Below are positions 17,953 through 27,806 of a DNA stretch of 64,000 nt, in pieces. Where the stretch lies: positions 32,898-96,897 of the forward strand of contig CASEKF010000015.1 in NCBI GenBank assembly GCA_949288455.1. Direction: 5' to 3'. The DNA comes from an uncultured bacterium. GTDB lineage: Bacteria; Vulcanimicrobiota; CADAWZ01. Positions within the stretch are counted from its first letter, which is position 1. The number at the start of each line of letters is the position of its first letter. A program made the position numbers and the translations under genes. A model generated the notes under the pieces. That model did not search any database. It had not been told where the DNA came from and saw only the letters and a list, made by a program, of their open reading frames with translations.

Positions 17953-19263
17953 TTATTCATATTTCAAAGCTTTTATAGGGTCTACAGAAGCCGCTTTCCA
18001 AGCCGGATAAATTCCAAAAATAATACCGGTAGACATAGAAACGAATATCGCGCTAAAAACAGCCGAATATGATATCACGGTCTGCCAACCGGCATAATAA
18101 GATATGAACCAAGCTAGGGCTATTCCCAACAAGCAGCCCAACATACCGCCTATTAAAGTTATTATGAGACTTTCGGTTAAAAATTGCGCCAAAATATTTG
18201 ATTTTTTTGCGCCCAGACAGCGTCGTATACCTATTTCTCGCGTCCTTTGAGTGACGGATGCAAGCATAATATTCATAATGCCTATGCCTCCTACTAAAAG
18301 AGAAATAGCCGCGATAGAGCCCATAACTATATTAAAAATTCTCTGAGCGCGCCGTTTTTGCCTAAGTAATTCCGCAGGCTCGATAACGCTGAAATCTTCC
18401 TGCCCGGAATGCTTTCTAAGTAAGATTGAGCGCACAAGATCTCCGAATCCTGAAAGTTCTTTTTCGTCTCCAACTTTTAAAAGGATCATACTTAACGGAG
18501 CGCTGTCGATTGGATATCTTGCTTTAAGAAGTCCTTTTAATACTCTTTTAGAATTTCTGTTTATCTCGTTATTAAGAGCTTTCGAAACGTTGGCTGACAA
18601 AGAGGCCAAATTAAAATTCTGAACCGCCGAAGAAATGGGTATATAAACCGAATCGTTGTGAGGCGTCATCTTCACCAGGGTAGAAGACTTTAAGGAAGAA
18701 AGAAAACCTATGCATTTAAACTGGCGCGTTTTAATCGTCAAAGTTTTCCCTATGGGATTTTCATAAGCGAACAATTTACGTTTAACGTTCGCTCCAAGCA
18801 CGCATACTTCGCTAAAATCTTCTATATCCATAGCAGAAATAAATCTGCCCTGTTCCAAAGTCAAATTAGCTATAATCGGAAGCTGTTCGTTAGAGCCTAT
18901 TATCGAAGCCTTTATCGTCCGGTCTTGAACTTTAACGTTATCTTCAGCTTCAAAATAAGGAGAAAAATAAGATACGGACGAAAATATTTCGGATATTGAA
19001 GTCATATCTCCGTAATTTAAACCGTAAGGCGATTTTTTCAAATTTTTCTCTATATTTCCGATATCAGGCTCTATTCGCTTTATCATCACAGTATTAGAGC
19101 CAAGTCTCCGAAGCTGCTCTTCAGCGTCGTTTTTAGCTCCTTCGCCTATTGAGACCATTGAGATTACGGCGGCTACGCCGAAAACGACTCCAAGCATAGT
19201 GAGAAAAGACTGAAGTTTACGACTGCATATTTCCTGAATTCCGGTTCTAATTACTTCAAACAT
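17953..19263 (-). CDS. MacB/FtsX-type ABC transporter permease (second of two)
   Basis: A 436-residue inner-membrane protein: N-terminal helix (about 18-40, LTMLGVVFGVAAVISMVSIGEG), a MacB-type periplasmic domain (about 45-300), then three helices near 315-340, 365-390 and 400-425 with the FtsX motif GGIGIMNIMLASVTQRTREIGIRRCLGA. The C-terminus PAWKAASVDPIKALKYE is the classic end of MacB permeases. Twelve-base spacing follows the homologous permease at 19275, with which it shares fold and motifs but not close identity. Two different permeases could form a heterodimer with the single ATPase. Only a weak ribosome-binding site is visible. Confidence 0.9.
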   Translation of the reverse strand: MFEVIRTGIQEICSRKLQSFLTMLGVVFGVAAVISMVSIGEGAKNDAEEQLRRLGSNTVMIKRIEPDIGNIEKNLKKSPYGLNYGDMTSISEIFSSVSYFSPYFEAEDNVKVQDRTIKASIIGSNEQLPIIANLTLEQGRFISAMDIEDFSEVCVLGANVKRKLFAYENPIGKTLTIKTRQFKCIGFLSSLKSSTLVKMTPHNDSVYIPISSAVQNFNLASLSANVSKALNNEINRNSKRVLKGLLKARYPIDSAPLSMILLKVGDEKELSGFGDLVRSILLRKHSGQEDFSVIEPAELLRQKRRAQRIFNIVMGSIAAISLLVGGIGIMNIMLASVTQRTREIGIRRCLGAKKSNILAQFLTESLIITLIGGMLGCLLGIALAWFISYYAGWQTVISYSAVFSAIFVSMSTGIIFGIYPAWKAASVDPIKALKYE

Positions 19264-19274
19264 AGCAGATTTTT

Positions 19275-20489
19275 CTATTCATGTCTAAGAGCTTCTATAG
19301 GATCTAATTTTGAAGCCTGCCATGCCGGATAAAAGCCAAAGAAAACTCCTACTCCGGCAGAGAACAAAAATGAAATTACTATAGCTTCTACGGAGATGAA
19401 AGTATTAAGATCCGCAAAACGGGCTAAAAGCAAAGATAGTACGACTCCTGACAAAATACCTATAACGCCGCCAAATAGCGAGAGAGTCATAGACTCGAAT
19501 AAAAACTGTTTTAAAACGTCTCCGCCTCTAGCTCCAAGAGCCATTCGTATTCCAATTTCTCTTATCCTTTCAGTAACCGAAACAAGCATAATATTCATAA
19601 TGCCTATTCCGCCTACAAGAAGCGAAATAAAAGCAATAGCGGACAAAAATAAAGTAAGCATTCCGGTAGTCTCAGCCATAGCTTCGGCTAAATCCATCTG
19701 CGAGCGAATCGTAAAATCGTCCTCTTCTCCGTCTAAAATTCTATGTCTCTGTCTCAATAGAGAAGAAATTTCGTTTATCGCCGCATTAGTCATATCTTCA
19801 GAAATCGCCGAACAGACGATAGACTGTATATATTTCATTCTTGAAATTCTGCTGAGCGCGGTAGTATAAGGAACCATAATGCAATCGTCTTGATCGCCTC
19901 CCATACCTTCGCCTTTCGTTTCCAGAACTCCCACTATTCTAAACGGCACTTTTTGAACTCTTATAACCTGTCCTATAGGATTGTCATTGACAAACAAATT
20001 TTCCACCACGGACGATCCCACGACGCATACCTTGGAACTGCCTTTTACGTCCTGTTCGGTAAAAAATTCTCCCTGAGCGACATTCCAGTTTCTTATCAAG
20101 TTATAATTGTAAGAAACTCCATATACTGAAGTATTCCAATTCTGATTCCCATAGACGATTTGCATCGATCTTCTGACCATTGGCGAAGCGTAAGCGACCA
20201 TAGGACACTCGGTTGAAATAGCATAAGAATCGTCTACCGTAAGCGTTTGAACCATAAAGCCCGACTGATGCACTCCTCCGCTCTTTATAGTCGCTGGAGT
20301 TATCGTCAATATATTCGTTCCAAGCGATGAAATATTAGCTTCAACAGATTTAGAAACTCCCTGTCCTATGCTAACCATAGTTATAACCGAAGCGACGCCG
20401 ATAATAATGCCGAGCATAGTAAGCACGGTTCTAAGTTTATTAGCGTACAAAGCCTTTAAGGCAATTCGCATAGTTGCCCATACTGTCAT
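19275..20489 (-). CDS. MacB/FtsX-type ABC transporter permease (first of two)
   Basis: A 404-residue permease with the same architecture as its downstream neighbour: N-terminal helix with LTMLGIIIGVASVITMVSIGQG, periplasmic MacB_PCD domain, then three helices and the coupling segment GGIGIMNIMLVSVTERIREIGIRMALGA, ending PAWQASKLDPIEALRHE. Canonical MacB is one chain with an N-terminal ATPase; here ATPase and permease are separate genes, as in many non-proteobacterial MacAB-like and lipoprotein-release systems. Its start overlaps the ATPase stop by four bases (ATGA). The system pushes periplasmic substrates through TolC by mechanotransmission rather than moving them across the inner membrane (family knowledge). 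Confidence 0.92.
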   Translation of the reverse strand: MTVWATMRIALKALYANKLRTVLTMLGIIIGVASVITMVSIGQGVSKSVEANISSLGTNILTITPATIKSGGVHQSGFMVQTLTVDDSYAISTECPMVAYASPMVRRSMQIVYGNQNWNTSVYGVSYNYNLIRNWNVAQGEFFTEQDVKGSSKVCVVGSSVVENLFVNDNPIGQVIRVQKVPFRIVGVLETKGEGMGGDQDDCIMVPYTTALSRISRMKYIQSIVCSAISEDMTNAAINEISSLLRQRHRILDGEEDDFTIRSQMDLAEAMAETTGMLTLFLSAIAFISLLVGGIGIMNIMLVSVTERIREIGIRMALGARGGDVLKQFLFESMTLSLFGGVIGILSGVVLSLLLARFADLNTFISVEAIVISFLFSAGVGVFFGFYPAWQASKLDPIEALRHE

Positions 20490-21256
20490 AAGTCATCCTC
20501 CGGAAGGGGCATTTGTTTCAGCATTTCCTCCGCGTTTTCAGGATTGTCATTTCTTATATCTTCTTTTACCTTGCCGTCTCTTAAGACGATAACTCTATCT
20601 GCAAAGCGGGCTATTTCATCTGAGTGAGTAACTAAAACGACCGTGATTCCGTTACGTCTATTCATTGTTTGAAATATATTCATAATTTCAACGCTGGTTC
20701 TTGAATCAAGGTTTCCGGTAGGCTCGTCGGCAAGAATCATAGCCGGATTTTTTATAAGAGCCCTAGCTATGGCGACCCTCTGCTGCTGCCCTCCTGAAAG
20801 TTGATTAGGCTGATGGTTATATCTGCCGGAAAGACCGACCGAATCCAGAGCTTTTTTTGCCAATTCGTCGCGTTCCTTACTATGGTACGCCCTGGCTCTT
20901 GAATATAGAAGAGGAAGCTGAACGTTCTCTAATGCCGAAGTTCTCGACAAAAGATTAAAACCCTGAAAAACGAAACCTATTAAATCGTTGCGTATATCGG
21001 CAAGTTCGTCTTTAGTCATATTTGAGACGTTTTTACCGTCGAGGAAATATTCTCCTGAAGTCGACTTATCTAAACATCCCAATATATTCATAAACGTAGA
21101 CTTACCGCTTCCGGAAGGTCCCATAATAGCGACTAAATCGCCTTTTTCAATAAATAGACTCACTCCCCTTAGCGCATGAACTTTAACCTCTCCGGAATCG
21201 TATATTTTATTTAGTTTATTTACTTCAATTACTTTATATATCTCGCTGCTGCGCAT
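20486..21256 (-). CDS. MacB/LolD-type ABC transporter ATP-binding protein
   Basis: A 256-residue ABC ATPase of the lipoprotein-translocase/MacB group. Walker A GPSGSGKS (about 46-53), Q-loop FVFQGFNLL, signature [15 protein letters not shown], Walker [13 protein letters not shown], and switch VTHSDE are all intact; these phrases are characteristic of the MacB/LolD branch. It is six bases downstream of the adaptor gene and overlaps the first permease. The C-terminal 25 residues ([16 protein letters not shown]) are a short acidic extension. It powers the tripartite pump formed with the two permeases, the adaptor and the TolC-like protein. Confidence 0.94.
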   Translation of the reverse strand: MRSSEIYKVIEVNKLNKIYDSGEVKVHALRGVSLFIEKGDLVAIMGPSGSGKSTFMNILGCLDKSTSGEYFLDGKNVSNMTKDELADIRNDLIGFVFQGFNLLSRTSALENVQLPLLYSRARAYHSKERDELAKKALDSVGLSGRYNHQPNQLSGGQQQRVAIARALIKNPAMILADEPTGNLDSRTSVEIMNIFQTMNRRNGITVVLVTHSDEIARFADRVIVLRDGKVKEDIRNDNPENAEEMLKQMPLPEDDL

Positions 21257-21262
21257 ATTTTT

Positions 21263-22825
21263 TTAAACTCTCATCGGACGTCCCGGACGCTTCCCCATTC
21301 CTCCTTTTGTTTTTTTCTGCGTTGAAAGAGATTGTACTCCGGTAATTATCCTATCTCCTTCCTTTATATCGCCTTTTAACATTTCGGTAAAATTGCCGCC
21401 GCTAATTCCAACGGTAACTCTAACGGGTTTTGGAATATCGCCCTCGGTTAAAATCCAAACTGTCTCCTTGTCGACCTTGCCTTCTTTATCTTTCTTTACG
21501 TTAGTCTTGATTTTATCGGCTTTATCGGCGGAAGGGCGATCTAGCTTCTTTTTAGGCGGACGAGGAAAATTAGGAACGGTTTCGGGGTTAAATCTTAAAG
21601 CCGCGTTAGGAATTTTAATATTTTCTTCGCTCACTTTAGCTATGATGGTTATATTCGCGGTCATTCCCGGCAGAAGCTTAAGAGACGGATTATCGGCGGA
21701 AATAACGGCTTGATAAGTGACGACTCCCGATTCGACGGTAGCGGCGGTTCTTACCTGTTTCACCACGCCTTTAAAAGTTTCGTTCGGGAAAGCGTCCACG
21801 GTAAAAGAAGCGGGAAGATCTTTCTTAACCTTTCCGATATCGGCTTCGTCTACGTTAGCTATAACTTCCATATTTTTTAAATCTTTCGCTATTACGAAAA
21901 GTTCCGGAGTATTAAACGAAGAGGCCACGGTCTGTCCTTCGTCGACGCTTCTGCTCGTTACTATTCCGTCTATCGGAGAATATATCATAGTATATCCCAA
22001 ATTAACTTCGGCCTGCTCTAACCGGCTTTTACTCTGACGGACCTGAGCCTGAGCCGACTTGAACTGATTTAAAGAGCTCTCGGCTTGGCTTTTTGCCGTA
22101 TCTTCGGCTATTTTTGCCGCGTCTACGTCATATATGGAGCTGTCCAATTGCAATTTTGCGGCTGTCACTGAAGATTCTGAGCGTTTTAACGCGGCCGAAG
22201 CCGAATCCAAGTCGGCAAGAGAAACTTTATAATTCATCTCCGCGGAATCTCTCTCCGAAGCCGAAATAAAGTTGTCTTTATATAATTTTTCGGCTCGATC
22301 ATATTCAAGTTTGCGATTTTCAAGCGTAGCTTTAGCTTTAGCTAAATCGGCCTTTGCGGAAACTAAGGCGTCCTCGGCTGAAATTACGTTAGCTCTGGCT
22401 ATTTCCTGCTGGGCTAAAGCCGTTTTCGTACTTGCCTGGGCCTTTTTAACGTTCATAAGAGCCGTTTGATACTGAGCGCTCATATTTTGCTCCGAGGCTA
22501 TGGAAGAATCATATGAAGCTCTGCTCTCTTCAAGTTGCGCTTCAAATAGCGAAGGATCTATTTTCGCGAGAAGCTGTCCGGTTTTTACGGGGGAATTATA
22601 ATCGACGTAAAGAGTTTCTATCTTACCTGACACCTGAGCTCCGACGTTAACGGATATAACCGGCTGAAGAGTGCCGGTAGTTACTACGGTCTGGCTTATC
22701 TTACCCTTTTCCGCTTTGACGGTAGTAAAAGACGGGGGCTTCTTTTGAGAATTCACGAAAATAACGACTGCGACAGCCGCCGCGACCAAAATAATTACGG
22801 GGAGTATCCATTTATTTTTTTTCAT
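21263..22825 (-). CDS. Periplasmic adaptor protein, MacA/HlyD-type
   Basis: A 520-residue membrane-fusion protein: N-terminal anchor WILPVIILVAAAVAVVIFV (about 6-24), a lipoyl-like half (VNVGAQVSGKIETLYVDYNSPVKTGQLLAKID), a long coiled-coil hairpin rich in A, K, S and E (about 95-275), second lipoyl half (VNLGYTMIYSPIDGIVTSRSVDEGQTV), beta-barrel and membrane-proximal domains. MacA is usually about 370 residues; the long hairpin and a lysine/proline-rich insert near 425-470 account for the excess. The longest frame starts at a TTG at 22873, but the ATG at 22825 begins a normal K-rich membrane anchor and is preferred. First gene of the ABC unit, after the TolC-like gene. Confidence 0.9.
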   Translation of the reverse strand: MKKNKWILPVIILVAAAVAVVIFVNSQKKPPSFTTVKAEKGKISQTVVTTGTLQPVISVNVGAQVSGKIETLYVDYNSPVKTGQLLAKIDPSLFEAQLEESRASYDSSIASEQNMSAQYQTALMNVKKAQASTKTALAQQEIARANVISAEDALVSAKADLAKAKATLENRKLEYDRAEKLYKDNFISASERDSAEMNYKVSLADLDSASAALKRSESSVTAAKLQLDSSIYDVDAAKIAEDTAKSQAESSLNQFKSAQAQVRQSKSRLEQAEVNLGYTMIYSPIDGIVTSRSVDEGQTVASSFNTPELFVIAKDLKNMEVIANVDEADIGKVKKDLPASFTVDAFPNETFKGVVKQVRTAATVESGVVTYQAVISADNPSLKLLPGMTANITIIAKVSEENIKIPNAALRFNPETVPNFPRPPKKKLDRPSADKADKIKTNVKKDKEGKVDKETVWILTEGDIPKPVRVTVGISGGNFTEMLKGDIKEGDRIITGVQSLSTQKKTKGGMGKRPGRPMRV

Positions 22826-22912
22826 TGTGAATAACCTGACTCCATTCAGCGTATAGTAAAAACTAGTCGTCAACCTGTTTTAAGGAAGACTAATATCAGC
22901 AAACTTTTTATT

Positions 22913-24304
22913 TTAATGTTCTGAAACGCCGTCTTCCGGCTTTGAATCGTCTTCGGACTTTGAATCGTCTTTAAGTTGCAAAGTTCCGCTATAGTCGGCA
23001 AGCTCTGTTCCAACTGCCCTTTCGAGAGCGGCTACGGCGACGTAGTAATCCATGATAGAAGAAATTCTATTAATTCTTGATTCCAGCAGAGAAACTTGAG
23101 CGTCGATAAATTCTAAATTAGAACCTACCCCTACTCTATATCTGCTTTCGGCTAAATAAAAATTTTCCCTCGCCAATTCCAAAGCTTTTAAAGTCACCTG
23201 TATATTTTCCTTAGCCGTCTGCATCGTGATAAAGGCGGAATGTATATCCTGCCTAACGTTCTGCAAAAGTCGTTCGTTCGAAGCTTTCACCGCTTCTACT
23301 CTGGCTTTGGCTTCTTTCAGCTTATATACTCTGGCGTTTCCGTCGGCAATCGCAATCGACATAGTCAAGCCGAGTCTCCAGGAATGAGTCATCGGATAAT
23401 GCTCTCCTCCCCATCCGTATCCCGCGGATCCCGATACCGTAGGGGCGAAATCTGCCGCCGCCGCGGCGCAAGAAGCTTCGGCCGCTCTCAGCAGAGCTTC
23501 CGACTGAAGTATATCCGGTCTTTGGAGCTGAGCGGCTATTAATAAGTCTTCCAAAGAAGCCGAAATTTCAGGCAAATGCCGAATATTTCCGGTCGATAAA
23601 TCAAATACCGGCTCATAAGAAACTCCCATAGCGTTGACAAGAGCCACCAACGCAAGCTGAAAAGCGTTTTTAGACTCAATCAAAGCGTATTTAGCGTTCG
23701 TAAGATTAACTTCTGCGCTCGTAACTTCAATTTTAGAACTTTGTCCCGCCGCAAAAAAAGCCTCGGCTTGCTTAAGATGTTCCGTATAAGCGTCTACCGA
23801 CTCCTGATTAGCTTCGATTAGAGATTTAGCCGCGATACATTTATAATAAGCCGACTTGACGTCATAAATTACGCTATCCTCCAGAGATTTAAGCTCGCAC
23901 ATGGAAGCGACATAATTTTCAAACGACGCTTTTACCGAATTTGAAGTACGGCCGAAATCCGTTATATACTGCCTCAAAGAGAACGAATGGGAGTAATCGT
24001 AAACCGTCCCGGCCTGAAGAGACTGATTGCCCGAAGCGGTATAAGAAGACGAAAAATCAATTTGAGGATAGAAACTGGCTCTAACTTGTCCCAATTGGTA
24101 ATAAGACTGCTCTATTCTAAGTCTCATTTCTTTTAAATCAGGATGATTATCTATAGCCTGAAGTATACAGGATCGAACTTCCTCGTTCATAGAGTCGTAA
24201 GCCGGCTCGACGGACGAGGTCTCTTCGGCTCTTACCGGGGAAAAAAATAAAAATAAAAACGAAATAATAAAAAAAAACAGGGAAAATACGGTAAATTTAT
24301 TCAT
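22913..24304 (-). CDS. TolC-family outer-membrane efflux protein
   Basis: A 463-residue outer-membrane channel. Signal peptide at 1-26 (FTVFSLFFFIISFLFLFFSPVRA, cleaved before EE). Two repeats of the outer-membrane efflux protein fold follow: IDNHPDLKEMRLRIEQSYYQLGQVRASFYPQID in the first and LQRPDILQSEALLRAAEASCAAAAADFAPTV in the second, with FYLAESRYRVGVGSNLEFIDAQ near the end. No lipobox cysteine. The longest frame starts at a TTG at 24364; the ATG at 24304 places the signal peptide at the N-terminus and is preferred, although its ribosome-binding site is poor. It is the first gene of the efflux operon, 87 bases before the adaptor. The C-terminus is an acidic D/E/S-rich tail. Confidence 0.92.
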   Translation of the reverse strand: MNKFTVFSLFFFIISFLFLFFSPVRAEETSSVEPAYDSMNEEVRSCILQAIDNHPDLKEMRLRIEQSYYQLGQVRASFYPQIDFSSSYTASGNQSLQAGTVYDYSHSFSLRQYITDFGRTSNSVKASFENYVASMCELKSLEDSVIYDVKSAYYKCIAAKSLIEANQESVDAYTEHLKQAEAFFAAGQSSKIEVTSAEVNLTNAKYALIESKNAFQLALVALVNAMGVSYEPVFDLSTGNIRHLPEISASLEDLLIAAQLQRPDILQSEALLRAAEASCAAAAADFAPTVSGSAGYGWGGEHYPMTHSWRLGLTMSIAIADGNARVYKLKEAKARVEAVKASNERLLQNVRQDIHSAFITMQTAKENIQVTLKALELARENFYLAESRYRVGVGSNLEFIDAQVSLLESRINRISSIMDYYVAVAALERAVGTELADYSGTLQLKDDSKSEDDSKPEDGVSEH

Positions 24305-24906
24305 CAGAGTAATACTAACCACAGAATTTTTAATCCAAAATTTTGCCGTTTTATAATCCGGCAATCCAAATTTATTAACTTAAAAAAACAGGAACCGCTA
24401 TCGTCTATCATGCAGCTCCAATTTCGTATCTTTCTATGCGACTTAATTGATTTCCTCTAAATAACAATTTGTTTACTTTTCTAACAAAATTAATTCGTTA
24501 TTAGTAAACAAACAAACTTAAAAGTCAAATAACCAACCCCAAAAGTATTATAGACAAAGAAACATTAAATAAAAATGAAAAACTTAATCCGCTATAGTTG
24601 CCTACGTCTATTAAATATCCACGCAAAATACTTACGCTCATCTTCAAAGCTTGTAAGTAATCGTTTATAAAAAAATCGAAAGCGTTTTCCTTCGTAATAT
24701 ATACGTCAGAAATCGAGGCACACTTGCCCGTATACTCGGAAGCCGTTTATTCAAGTTCAATCTTTACTCTTCATTACACGCAAACGGAAAACGCTGATAT
24801 GAAGGCAGACAGCTAAAAAACTTGCGCGCACTTATGCAATTTATGCGTAAAATAAGCGCGAAACAAGGCGAATTAATAAAAACTTTCTACCATAAGCAAA
24901 ATAAAA
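24305..24906. other. 602-bp non-coding region upstream of the efflux operon
   Basis: No frame here has coding character or a supported ribosome-binding site. It lies upstream of the efflux operon (-) and downstream of the 24907 gene (-), so it should hold the efflux promoter and the upstream gene's terminator. One structured element stands out: arms 24468-24477 and 24503-24512 (TTTGTTTACT and its complement) flank an AT-rich core that itself contains TAAC and GTTA. This could be an operator or a hairpin. A weaker hairpin of CTTAT/ATAAG lies at 24831-24856. I found no tRNA or known regulatory RNA in it. Confidence 0.5.
24468..24512. promoter_or_regulatory. Inverted repeat upstream of the efflux operon
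   Basis: Ten-base arms (24468-24477 and 24503-24512) are exact complements with a 25-base AT-rich centre, about 165 bases upstream of the TolC-like start. Spacing suits two half-sites for a dimeric or tetrameric regulator, or a hairpin leader. No regulator gene is adjacent, so the assignment is only positional. Confidence 0.3.
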
Positions 24907-25923
24907 TTAATCTCCTTCAGCCTCGTCTTTTATCATATTCCATGAAGCATCCAGAAAAGAACAGAGGCCGATTTCCGAAGTTATTCCGAGGATTTTGCAA
25001 ATAGGATCCAAAAAAGCTTTGATCTCCTCATTTCTCATTACCGCTTTAGAGGGGCGTTTACCCGTTCTTTTTATATACGCGAGAAACTCGTCGGCGACGG
25101 CGACCATACCGTCCTCATCCGCTTCGAATTCGTTTGCGGCTATAAGCTTTATTCCTCTTTCCGCAATCATATACATTCTTCTAAATACTGCGGATCCGTC
25201 GGCAGAAAGCGCAGGCACGGGAGAAACGTAAAAACCGAACTCCAATTCGCCTCCGGGAGCTAGAGATTCTGCGCCGACATAATCCAGAACGTCTTTTGGA
25301 TTTTCGGGCACAAATGAAAAATATTCTCTATTTTTAAGAGGGAGATAAAACGAACTTAAAGTTATATCGTCCCGTTCCCCATCATAAACGATCTTTATCA
25401 TTTCAGGAAAACGAACCTTCTCAATACCGCTTTTTTCAATGATTCCAGAAGCTTTTAAAAAAGCCTTCGCCACAAAGGAAAAAGTCGCAATCTGTTCTTC
25501 AGTTACGGGCGCGCAAGGAGCGAATCTGCGAAGCAAACTTAAATTCGGATAAGGACGAGGGCCTCTGAAACGGAGCCCGATTCTCTTGAATTCCCGTTTC
25601 GCTTCGTCCGAAAAAGGAGAAACGTCCGAAAACATAAGCACAACGCAATTTAACTCATAAAAAGAATCCGCCTCGCAATTTTTTTTAAAAACTACGTCCA
25701 AAAGCGAAAAAAAAGAATCTTCATCCTCCGCGATAAACATAGCCTTACAAAATTCCGAGTCTATCAAACAGTATGCCGTTCTGCCGGAAACGGCGTCAGT
25801 TACCGCCACGCGCTTTAAAACGGAAGACTTTCTTTTCCAAAAAATCGTTTTTCTAAATAAAAGAGCCAACTTAGCCGCGTCCATTTTATCTTTAAGCGTC
25901 ATTTCAGAAATGATTTCAGACAT
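24907..25923 (-). CDS. DUF7309/DUF6930-like protein of unknown function
   Basis: A 338-residue soluble protein. The N-terminal part (about 20-160) has the pattern FCKAMFIAE..., then GLRFRGPRPYPNLSLLRRFAPCAPVTEEQ, similar to the DUF7309 pattern of a flavour LxFRGxxxxPxFRSYxPGYxPW. The C-terminal part (about 185-330) has ELEFGFYVSPVPA, RRMYMIAERGIKLIAANEF and a helical GKRPSKAVMRNEEIKAFLDPICKILGI segment, similar to DUF6930. These families often occur in tandem, supporting the call, but it rests on memory of family patterns rather than a search. No enzyme motif is visible. Its start region faces the methylmalonyl-CoA mutase operon across a 224-bp divergent gap. Confidence 0.55.
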   Translation of the reverse strand: MSEIISEMTLKDKMDAAKLALLFRKTIFWKRKSSVLKRVAVTDAVSGRTAYCLIDSEFCKAMFIAEDEDSFFSLLDVVFKKNCEADSFYELNCVVLMFSDVSPFSDEAKREFKRIGLRFRGPRPYPNLSLLRRFAPCAPVTEEQIATFSFVAKAFLKASGIIEKSGIEKVRFPEMIKIVYDGERDDITLSSFYLPLKNREYFSFVPENPKDVLDYVGAESLAPGGELEFGFYVSPVPALSADGSAVFRRMYMIAERGIKLIAANEFEADEDGMVAVADEFLAYIKRTGKRPSKAVMRNEEIKAFLDPICKILGITSEIGLCSFLDASWNMIKDEAEGD

Positions 25924-26147
25924 ATTTATCCCGCCTTCTCTTAACTAAACGTATAAAACGCGGCGCAGCTTTCGCCGCATGCATATCCAAACGCCTTTAA
26001 TATTCGATGTTTCCAATTGTCTTTTCCTTTTACGACCAATTAAAAATAACCGCCGAAAAAAAGGAAATAGGTAAAATAAAATATAAGTAGACAAAACTAC
26101 GCTAGATATTGCGACGCTCACAGTTTATCTAAAAAAACGGAGGATTC

Positions 26148-27794
26148 ATGGAAATAGAAAACATAAAAAAAGCTTTTGAAGTTTGGGACGAAAACGCGAG
26201 CCGGAGCGTAAAAAAAAGGCCTGAACGGGAACATCTGCCGGAACAAAGGATTTATACGCCTTTAGACTCTGAAGGCTTAGACTATCTCTCCGACATAGGC
26301 TTTCCCGGCGAGTATCCGTTTACGAGAGGCGTGCAGCCCACTATGTACAGAGGCAGATTATGGACTATGCGTCAATACGCCGGATTCGCTACCAGCGAAG
26401 AATCTAACGCAAGATATAAATATCTTCTTGAACAAGGTCAAACGGGCCTTTCATGCGCCTTCGATCTTCCTACTCAAATCGGTTACGATTCCGACGATCC
26501 GATAGCGGAAGGAGAAGTCGGAAAAGTCGGAGTGGCGATAGACAGTTTGAGAGACATGGAAATTTTATTCGACGGCATAGATCTCGGCAAAGTTTCGACG
26601 TCTATGACGATCAACGCGCCGGCAGCGGTTTTATTGGCCATGTACATAGCCGTTGCAAAAAAGCAAGGAGTTCCTTCGGAACAATTAAAAGGGACTATAC
26701 AAAACGACATATTGAAAGAATACGCCGCCAGAGGCACGTATATTTTTCCTCCTAAACCCTCTATGAGGCTTATTACCGATATCTTCAGATATTGTTCAAA
26801 ACGCGTTCCCCTGTGGAATACCATAAGCATATCGGGATATCACATTCGAGAAGCCGGATCCACGGCCGCTCAAGAACTGGCGTTTACTATAGCTAACGGC
26901 ATAGCGTACGTTCAAGCCGCGATAGACGCGGGGCTTGACGTAGACGATTTCGCGGGCAGACTATCCTTTTTCTGGAACGCTCACAATAACGTGCTTGAAG
27001 AAGTATGCAAATTCAGAGCTTCAAGAAAAATATGGTCAAAAATTATGAAAGAACGGTTCGGAGCAAAAAAAACAAAATCTTTAGCTCTAAGATTTCATAC
27101 TCAGACAGCCGGGTCAATGCTTACCGCTCAGCAGCCTGACAATAATATCGTAAGAGTGACTTTGCAGACCGTCGCGGCCGTTCTGGGAGGGACTCAATCT
27201 CTACATACCAACTCAAGGGACGAAGCTTTAGCCTTGCCTACCGAAGATTCGGTTAGAACGGCTCTGAGAACTCAGCAGATAGTCGCTTTCGAATCAGGCT
27301 TAGCCGACGTAATCGATCCTTTAGCCGGTTCCTATTATATAGAAAGTCTAACTTCGAAACTTGAGAAAGAAGCTCTCGAATACATCGACAAAATAGATAA
27401 ACTCGGCGGAGCCGTCGCGGCTATAGAAAACGGATACGTGCAGAAAGAAATACAGGACAGCGCGTACGCTTGGCAGAAAGAGATTGAGAACGAAGAAAGA
27501 ATTATAGTCGGCGTAAACAAATTTACTATAGAAGAGCCTCCCGCGGAAAACCTTCTAAGAATAGACGAATCGGCCGAAAAATCGCAAAGAGAAAAACTTA
27601 AAAAGCTTAAAGCCGAGAGAAATTCCGACGAGGTCAAAGATAGTCTTTACAATTTACGTATAAAATGCGAAAATGAAAAAGAAGAACTTATGCCGGCTAT
27701 AATAAGATGCGTGGAATCATACGCGACTTTAGGAGAAATCTGCGGAGTAATGAGAGAAGTATTCGGGGAATACAGCCCTCATACCGCTTTATAA
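26148..27794 (+). CDS. mcmA1: Methylmalonyl-CoA mutase, catalytic (large) subunit
   Basis: A 548-residue TIM-barrel subunit of adenosylcobalamin-dependent methylmalonyl-CoA mutase, interconverting (R)-methylmalonyl-CoA and succinyl-CoA. Substrate-pocket residues match the mutase and not isobutyryl-CoA mutase: Y77 in [14 protein letters not shown]195 in [13 protein letters not shown] and H232 in [11 protein letters not shown], at the same mutual spacing (118 and 37 residues) as Y89, R207 and H244 of the Propionibacterium enzyme. [16 protein letters not shown] and [18 protein letters not shown] are further signatures. The cobalamin domain is a separate downstream gene, as in archaeal and many anaerobe enzymes. 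GGAGGATT precedes the start. I saw no cobalamin riboswitch in the 224-bp leader. Confidence 0.96.
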   Translation: MEIENIKKAFEVWDENASRSVKKRPEREHLPEQRIYTPLDSEGLDYLSDIGFPGEYPFTRGVQPTMYRGRLWTMRQYAGFATSEESNARYKYLLEQGQTGLSCAFDLPTQIGYDSDDPIAEGEVGKVGVAIDSLRDMEILFDGIDLGKVSTSMTINAPAAVLLAMYIAVAKKQGVPSEQLKGTIQNDILKEYAARGTYIFPPKPSMRLITDIFRYCSKRVPLWNTISISGYHIREAGSTAAQELAFTIANGIAYVQAAIDAGLDVDDFAGRLSFFWNAHNNVLEEVCKFRASRKIWSKIMKERFGAKKTKSLALRFHTQTAGSMLTAQQPDNNIVRVTLQTVAAVLGGTQSLHTNSRDEALALPTEDSVRTALRTQQIVAFESGLADVIDPLAGSYYIESLTSKLEKEALEYIDKIDKLGGAVAAIENGYVQKEIQDSAYAWQKEIENEERIIVGVNKFTIEEPPAENLLRIDESAEKSQREKLKKLKAERNSDEVKDSLYNLRIKCENEKEELMPAIIRCVESYATLGEICGVMREVFGEYSPHTAL

Positions 27795-27806
27795 GAGGAG
27801 ACAATT

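Noticed and set aside
22826-22873. TTG start for the adaptor protein
   Set aside because: It would put 16 residues ahead of the membrane anchor; the ATG at 22825 starts a normal K-rich anchor.
24822-25004. Small open frame at the end of the 602-bp gap
   Set aside because: It has no ribosome-binding site and runs into the 24907 gene on the other strand.
25924-26147. Cobalamin riboswitch ahead of the mutase operon
   Set aside because: No B12-box-like sequence is visible; only a small GCGGCG/CGCCGC hairpin at 25960-25978 occurs.
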